From assembly GCA_036172665.1 (NCBI GenBank), contig CM069869.1, positions 6,696,001 through 6,760,000 on the forward strand: a stretch of 64,000 nucleotides of DNA. Direction: 5' to 3'. The stretch is from Prosopocoilus inquinatus. Lineage: Eukaryota; Arthropoda; Insecta; Coleoptera; Lucanidae. Below are positions 57,394 to 64,000 of the stretch, piece by piece. The notes under the pieces were generated by a model. It did no database searches and was not told the origin of the DNA. It worked only from the letters and a program-made list of their open reading frames with translations. The number at the start of each line of letters is the position of its first letter. The first letter of the stretch is position 1. The position numbers and the translations under genes are program-made.

Positions 57394-57702
57394 TACACGT
57401 AATTATAATTTTAATAGGGTAATTTTAATAAATATAAAAAACAAATAAGAAATTAATTTTAAACTGTTATTCTGTATCTGAATTTTCTAATTATTGTAAA
57501 ACGATAACTTAATTATTAATTTTCTTTGTGACGTATTTCTTGTACAATGTACTTTGTTGTACTCTGTACTTTATTGAATTAAATATATTGTTATTATTAT
57601 TATTAAATCTTCTTAATTTAACTTGCGAAGAGAAAAAAAGAAGGTATCAAATGCAATCCAATACGTCCAAATAATTTCCAGAAAATTTACAACATTTTTA
57701 AA

Positions 57703-57963
57703 ATGGCTGTACGTAGACATCTTCGTTTATGCTGTCTTGTCCATAAAATATTAGAAATGCAAGACCCTACTTATTTGCATCGTAAGTTAATTTTCCTCAC
57801 TCTAAAACCCGTCAAATATACAAATACGCAGAATATGCCAATCCATAGAACTGCGTTCTTCAAAGGATTTTTTTTCTTACTCCTCCGGTTGTGCTGGCAA
57901 TGGTGTCCCTGATACGTTTGAAGCATTAAAGTTTCAAGTCTAAATTAAAATTATTTTCATCGT
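57703..57963 (+). pseudogene. C-terminal remnant of a LINE ORF2 (copy C)
   Basis: Duplicate of the fragment at 22285, starting MAVRRHLRLCCLVHKILE. Same interpretation; not a host gene. Confidence 0.5.
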
Positions 57964-58528
57964 ATATGAATTAACTCCTTTGAGTTTCTAGGTTTGTCAA
58001 ACGTATTACACGATCATTGTTAGGTAATTGATAAATTTTTTATACAAGGTAGGATTTTGTACAATATATTATTGCAATTTTCAGCATGCAAGGTAGGATG
58101 ACAACAGTCAGCGGCTGAAATCTTCGTCTGAAACTGTAATACCAAGTAATAATAATAATAGGCTTTATTCAGGCGGGATTTCAGCCACTGACTGTTGTCA
58201 TCCTACCTTGCATGCTGGAAATTGCAATATATTATTGTAATTTTTAATTAATTTAATATTTGTAATTTTAAATTTTTTATTGTTTACTTAGTTACATGAA
58301 TTTGTGCACACCTTTCTCATTTGACGTACATTTATTGTATATTGTATATTACTTTCGAGATTTCAGCCAATGACTGTTGTCATCCTACCTCGTACAATAT
58401 ATTATTGCAATTTTCAGCATACAAGGTAGGATGACAATAGTCAGTGGCTGAAATCTCCATCTGAAACTGTAATACCAAGTAATAATAATAATAGGCTTTA
58501 TTCAGGCGGATTATTAGGAATTACAGTT

Positions 58529-60599
58529 TCAGACGGAGAACCATCGAGCAATTTCACTAAAGAAGCCCCCACTTGTTGAAGATCTAACAGGCGGTCTGTA
58601 TACCCTCTCAGTCTTCGTCAAAAATTCTCTCTCCTGAACTAGGCGCTGCTCTTCGAAGAGATTTCTTATGTTTTGACCGATCAACTCAAGCTTGTACAAA
58701 TCCTGAACGGTGGAAATAACGTCCTCAGCGCTTACCGCCGCGATGATGTTCTCGCCTTTGCATTTGGAATCGCGCAAGGCTGCATCCAAAACATCGTTTT
58801 GTTCTTGGTAAACGCGTATCAGTTCGCGATAACTTTCTATCTGTTTTTCGTCAGCATTTTCACCGAGACCTTGCTGCCTGCAATAAAATTTAATATACCG
58901 GCTGTTTCAAACCGAAGGTGCACTGAAGGGATCTCCTAAACCATAAGAGATACAACTGATGGTGGTCGTGAAAAGACGGAACGCTTGACTTCAACTGTAC
59001 CACCCCTATTCGAAGTACAATCAAAAAGTGCCAGTAGAAAGTTAAATCAAAATATCAAAATTATTTGTAATAAAAGAGATACAGATCAAAAAAGAAAATC
59101 GCATTAATATCTCAAGAAGAAATAAGAATAAAATCATTTTGTCAAGGGATATGAATAAGGCATTGATTCGTGCATTTAACCGAATTTATATCTCTTACGG
59201 TTTAGGAGATCCCTTCAGTGCGCATTCAATTTGGATCAGCCGGTATATGTATACCCGGTTAACATGCAGTTCTGCGGACGACATAAAATTACTTACTGGT
59301 TGATGAGAAATTCAATGTATTCTTTATACTTGTCGTTACATAAAGTGATCGCGTTGTTCTTCAAGAAGTGGGCAAATTTCGCCATCGATTTTTGAATGAC
59401 GCATTTCTCATCTTCATACTTCTTCTTTTTCTCTTCCAATTCTCTGATCGCCTCCCTTAAAGTATCCGCTATTTTTTCTTCGTGATCGATGTTTTTCCTC
59501 ACACTGCTGTTTTCGACTTTAACCGAAAGGATTTCAGTCTCGTAGTAGATAGGCATGTGTTTCGTATTGTCTTCGAGGTATTTCTTCCGGTTATCTAGTA
59601 GCTGCAGGTTTTTCACGATAGCTTCCGTAATTTGGGCTAACGGCTCACTGAGCATGAGAATTAGACGACGAACTTCGTTAATGGAAACTGTATCCTGAAT
59701 CTTGTGCGGCTCGGCGTTCACGACGTAATCCATAAATCTGGAAAGGAAAGAAAATCAAACGAGATGGTTTAAATTGTTAATTGGGAAATAAATAATTACG
59801 CCAAGCAAACTTCGGCGGATTTGTTCCAACTGAGGCCGAAATCTTCTTTCTCCTGTTCGGAGAACAATACGCCCTGATTGTTCGCCACCAGAAACCTAAA
59901 CGCTTCGTTATCCATACAAAAAACGTTACCCTTGTGTAAAGGGATTTTCACATTAGGCGGATTAGATTCGATCTCCTCAAGGATCCTTTTCAATGGTTTC
60001 AGGGTATCACCAGGGTGATAGAAAGTACTGCGTGAATTCGTGAATAAGAAACAGATGTTTCCGCTGGCGCTTCTCTGTAAACGCGATAGCAATTGCTTCA
60101 CGCAGTATTCGAACAGAGTCGTCAGGCTGGCATTGTTGGGTTTGAGCATTATGCAGATGGCGTGTAAGTCTTTTAATTCCCCGATGACTTTCAGCATCTC
60201 ATCGAAATTTTCCTCATCTTTCATTATACCTCGGATATCACCGAATCCAGGGGTGTCTATTAGACGGATTACCGCGTTTCCGACCAGAAACTTGTAGCTC
60301 CTTGCCGCTTGGGTCGCAGACGCTCCCACAATCGCCGATTCGTTTTCATCTTCTCCAAAAACTACCAGTGTCTTCTCTAGGTCTTCGTTTGTCACAGTGA
60401 ATCTGCATGGAATGAAAGACACGATTTTTTCTGCAGACAGAGCATCGTCTAATGTCTTGAAAGATAGGTAGTTGACGAAAGCGTTAATGAAAGTTGATTT
60501 TCCCACTCCGGTTTCTCCAACCAGCAAAATGTTAAACTCCTTCGGAGGGTCAGGTTTTGGCTTTGGAGCCGGATCAGGTGTAGGCGTAGGATCCGACAT
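58529..60599 (-). CDS. AIG1/GIMAP-like P-loop GTPase, paralogue 3 (529 aa, internally deleted)
   Basis: Exons 59800-60599, 59297-59737 (fusion of the former exons 2 and 3) and 58529-58877; 1590 nt, open throughout. The GTPase part keeps GETGVGKST, DTPG and TNSRSTFYHPGDT, nearly identical to paralogue 2. At the junction DNTK|HMPIYYETEI, 326 bp corresponding to 23982-24307 of paralogue 2 are gone: 114 nt of exon 2, the 56-nt intron and 156 nt of exon 3. This equals exactly 90 codons, so the frame is kept, but all Cys/His residues of the putative metal site are lost. The coiled coil and the C-terminal GGFFSEIARWFSV tail remain. AATAAA (minus) at 58498-58503. Expressed gene or early pseudogene cannot be told from sequence. 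Confidence 0.82.
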
Positions 60600-60609
60600 T
60601 TTATGGATT

Positions 60610-60823
60610 CTAAAACAATTATATATTTTAGTTACTTTTCGATTTTCAAGAGGTCGAGTCAGTTTCCTAAGAGAAACTGCACGTGCAAAATTTTTCCTCA
60701 GAAAAACGAAATACCACCAGTAAAAGAAAACATTCCTTCAAAATATTAATTAAATCACACAAGAAAGTTTACCTTGTCGTCAGTAGGTACTGCTCAGTGC
60801 AACAACGAAAGATTGTAGTGTTA
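60610..60823 (-). promoter_or_regulatory. 5' intron and non-coding exon of GTPase paralogue 3
   Basis: The donor GACGACAAG|GTAAA at 60773/60772 and the acceptor TTTTAG ending at 60610 bracket the conserved E-box TGCACGTGCA at 60678-60687. The outer boundary of the exon is nominal. Confidence 0.45.
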
Positions 60824-62047
60824 TTATTGCAAACTTTTGAAATCTGTGTGCGCAGTAACATACATATCGGTTAGATGCACAATCTACAATTATTCAGACT
60901 TGTACAGAGTGTTTCGTAAGAATGTGACGACCCTAACATTTGTTTTTTAAATAGAACAATCTATATATTATTGCACAGTTAGCTGTCTTATTATCAGTGG
61001 ACGAAAATGATGTCAGGTTTTATTGACCTAAAGTTTATCGTTTTCGAGATATTGACAATTTACCGGTAAAAATTATTATATGAACATTTATGCTTTTGTT
61101 TTAAAACAAAATATTAGGTTACTAAGAATTTTTGTTAAAAGTAATTTCTTTATGTAAATATGTAAATAAGTACCATAATTGAATAACATTTATTAATTTA
61201 ATAATAATTTAATTTAGTTCTGAATGTTTACACGCATCCCCCTTCTGGATATTTTATTTTTTCAAAATTTTTTGTAGTATTTTGATATTTTCTTTTAAAA
61301 CAAAAGTATTAGTGTGTCGTAGGGTCGTATTCAGATTTTGTATTTGTATCACGTGCTATGAATGTCTATGAAGGCAGCGTCCATAAGAAAAAAGACAATT
61401 GACAGTGGCATCTTCCAAACTGTCAATCTTAACCTATTTGTTCGAACTCTAATAGATTGTTCATCGAATTTAACATAAAAATATCGAATGTCATGTTTAT
61501 ATTTTTATAAATAAGGAAGATATTCGAGCTTTTCGAAAATTGCAATATTCAGTTTCTTGAAGATATTTTAGAAACGAATGAAGGTAGAAAAGATTTTCTT
61601 GAATATTTTGATAGGCTCCAAAGTAGGACAACTTTTTTGCACGTTTGACCGTCTCTGTGTCTCTTATAGTTTATGGAGATCCCCATGGTGACCCTTTAAT
61701 CAGTTGTAAGCCTGTATACATTTGTTTTGCCATTCCTAGCAGCCAGTAGGCATCAATAGAAAAGTTCTGTCTCAATGAAACGATTAAGAAACGAATCTGA
61801 TCTCACAGAAGTTACGCAGAAACAAATTATGTATCACCATGTAAGGCAGTTAAATGTTACTTGTAAATCATAGAAATAAACAATTATTTTCTATCTTCAC
61901 TAACAACTTTATAACTTTTTTAAACAGTTTTATATGTACTTTTTAATTTTAAACAGAGTTTTTTTATTGCAATTTTTCTCTCAAATCAAAATGAAGGGAA
62001 CATCTCTCTAGGGACACATTTGAACTTTTTAATTTGATCACTCTGCA
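60824..62047. other. AT-rich non-coding part of duplication copy C
   Basis: Matches 25571-26793 with few substitutions. No gene supported. Confidence 0.5.
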
Positions 62048-62973
62048 CACTGGGTGTCTCAATAAGGGCGGCGACCGGCGATATGTAGCAACTCGTCATA
62101 CTCACAGCTTCAGGAGAAAAACAAATTATAGTTAAAGTGATCAAAAAATTCAAGGAAAATATTTTCAAGTATATCTGAGATAACCGCAAGGGGACGCAAT
62201 CAATAGAATCAACAATAAAAATTAATTTTACTTACAAAAGTCTCAGAACAAGCTACAGCTTTGATAGCATCGTTGGAAAGCTGAATTAATTCTGCACAAC
62301 TTTGATTTTAGACTTATTATCGTATCACCATTAATAAGAGTTAGTTAGTTATTAAGGCTAGTCTGACCCACCTAGAAAAACTGTTTTTCCTTTTTTTCGG
62401 TATTAAACTGAACTTTTTGTTAATGTGTAATATGTCAAAATACGCGCCTTTTAAATCTCTATGGGGCTTAACTAATTTCATTAACGATAAAAATTATACC
62501 CCCCTCTAACTTTGAAAAACACCATTTTTTAATTTCTTTTTTCCTATTTTCGATGTCTAAATAAACAACAAATTAAAAGAAATTTATCACAGTAGTAAAA
62601 GATAATAGTAATTCTAGAGGGGGGCAAACTAATATTAATGCATATAAAACATAAATTATTTAAATATCGTTGTTAATCTTAATACTCGTTGGGCCAAAAT
62701 TTCAAAGTGCAAGCAGGGTTCGACCAGAGAGGTTGGAAACCTCTCTGGCTTCGACTAGCCTTAAGAAACTGTTGAATTAGTTATTTTAAAAATCTATCAT
62801 AACTTCTGTACTCTTTATCAGAAATTAACGAACTTCGGCTCGTTTGAAAACTAGGAGTATTTTCTTTGAATATCTCTTGGCCACTTTGACCATGAGTTTT
62901 TTCTCCCGAAGCTATTATTATTATTACGGTTTGCTCTATGTCGTCGGTCGCCGCCCTTATTGAAACACGCGGT
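62048..62973. mobile_element. non-autonomous TIR transposon (copy C) with extra internal segment
   Basis: Same terminal repeats as the element at 26794-27513 (GTGTCTCAATAAGGGCGGCG and its inverse). About 205 bp at 62274-62478 are absent from copy B, either a later insertion here or a deletion there. Confidence 0.65.
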
Positions 62974-64000
62974 ATAAGTGAGAGCTTGAGTTTGTAAAGA
63001 AAACATAAAAATTTAAAAAAAAATCGTCATAAAAAAGAATTGATGACTCACATTTTACAATCGCTACTTTAATGCACTTAGTTAATAATACGTTTGATTC
63101 ACATATTATGCATTTTAACACTTTGTGAAATCGATAACGAGCAATTAGTTTTGTTTCTTCATGAGATTCCGCTTAACTGCTACAAAGTAGATAAACAAAG
63201 TTCACACTGTTTTTATGCTTCTAACATTAGTAGTATAATTGAAAATAAAAATTAATAAATGAATTTTAATTGTAATAAATTTGCAAATGAATTAGTGCCA
63301 CATTAAGGACGGACTGCAAGGGGCCGGTGGCCGGGGCGCCTTTTTATTGTTGCATGCAGTCGCGTTTCGTCTTATTTTTTCAAAGCTGATTTTGTGGAAT
63401 AAATATCTTGTGAGAACGATATATTTTACTATTTTTGCAGGGGGAAGGGAATAAATTAGATAATTGGCCCCAAGCGCAAGCTTTCCATACTGCAGCACCA
63501 AACTGAATTCTACAGGATGTGTCATAAAATACGGAGGAGATTTCCCGCATGGTCTGGATGGACCTTAAGAAGGAAATATTTTAAACATTAAATAATGTTT
63601 TGACAAATACGTAAAATAATATGTTATAAAAAAGTGTGTAATATTTTATTGAATATTTAGTATAGGTATTACGAGTTTCTTTAACTTCAAATCTCAACTT
63701 AGGTAAAATGTTCCAGCGCTCAATTTTTAAAAACCAGTTGGGCATTTGCAGGCGTTATATGATGAAACAAGATGAGGTTCAGCAATATTAAGGTTAATTT
63801 TTTTTAAATGAAAACATTATAACTGTTCAAAATGTTCTCTTACACGTTTTACACGGTTTTCAAATGTTTTACAGCATTTTTAAATATTTGAAACGTAACT
63901 GATCTTAACAACACACTTGTTTTATTCAAACTTGCTTGCTTATCCTGCAATGGAACATCACCTTTTAAGTACACATATATAAAAACTCCTACATTTATAT
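62974..64000. other. AT-rich sequence, end of window
   Basis: Continuation of duplication copy C (matches 27514-28537). No gene supported. Confidence 0.5.

Larger units (their letters stand above)
57396..64000. repeat. segmental duplication, copy C
   Basis: Direct repeat of 21967-28537 starting immediately right of the Tigger TA (57394-57395) and running off the window end. It carries GTPase paralogue 3. It differs from copy B by extra sequence at about 58150-58490 (repeated TAGGATGACAA/AGTCAGTGGCTGAAATC modules) and 62274-62478, by the loss of the 165 bp at 23212-23377, and by the 326-bp deletion inside the GTPase gene. Confidence 0.9.

Noticed and set aside
1..64000. tRNA or rRNA genes
   Set aside because: No A-box/B-box pair with a foldable cloverleaf and no rRNA-like block was recognised, though a dedicated scan was not possible.

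Overview
This window is insect nuclear DNA. It is AT-rich, with short GT-AG introns, AATAAA signals and dense transposon debris. A beetle is plausible, but the sequence alone does not prove the order. The left 7.5 kb is a compact single-copy gene block: the 5' part of TOM70 (mitochondrial import receptor), head-to-head with a complete TBC1D23 (golgin/WASH adaptor). Convergent to TBC1D23 is a tight same-strand trio: a CEBPZOS-like mitochondrial protein, a UQCC3-like complex III assembly factor and TBCC (tubulin cofactor C). Only 8 and 37 bases separate the three reading frames, which suggests a polycistronic transcript.

The rest is accessory sequence. About 7.5-13.4 kb is AT-rich non-coding DNA with MITEs and a complete non-autonomous hAT element (8-bp target duplication). 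Three paralogous four-exon genes for P-loop GTPases of an AIG1/GIMAP-like type follow on the minus strand, ending at 13447, 22778 and 58529. The second and third lie in two direct copies (21967-28537 and 57396-64000) of one segmental duplication, which may instead be an unmerged haplotype. The third copy has lost exactly 90 codons plus an intron, removing its Cys/His-rich segment. Between and inside these genes are non-LTR retrotransposon remnants, fold-back elements and a head-to-tail trimer of a PIF/Harbinger-like MITE.

Between the duplicated copies lie two different Ty3/gypsy-type LTR retrotransposons. Element 1 (31991-38099, minus strand) has a SAP-domain gag, protease, RT/RNase H, integrase and then a separate small ORF just before the 3' LTR. 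Element 2 (about 41961-53600, plus strand, 5'-truncated) has RT/RNase H, integrase and an env-like gene, and is broken by at least four later insertions. Both carry a macrodomain of the OARD1/TARG1 (ADP-ribosyl hydrolase) type, with the catalytic Lys and Asp still visible. In element 1 it is an ORF starting 14 nt after the integrase stop. In element 2 it sits inside Pol, between RNase H and integrase, collinear and in frame once the inserted transposons are ignored. This is the most unusual biology in the window: retroelements that appear to have acquired an ADP-ribose-removing enzyme, in two architectures. Both copies here are inactivated by stops, frameshifts or insertions.

A pogo/Tigger transposon (54863-57393) ends exactly where the second copy of the segmental duplication begins. 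Limits: all assignments come from reading translated motifs. No database search, alignment program or expression data were available.
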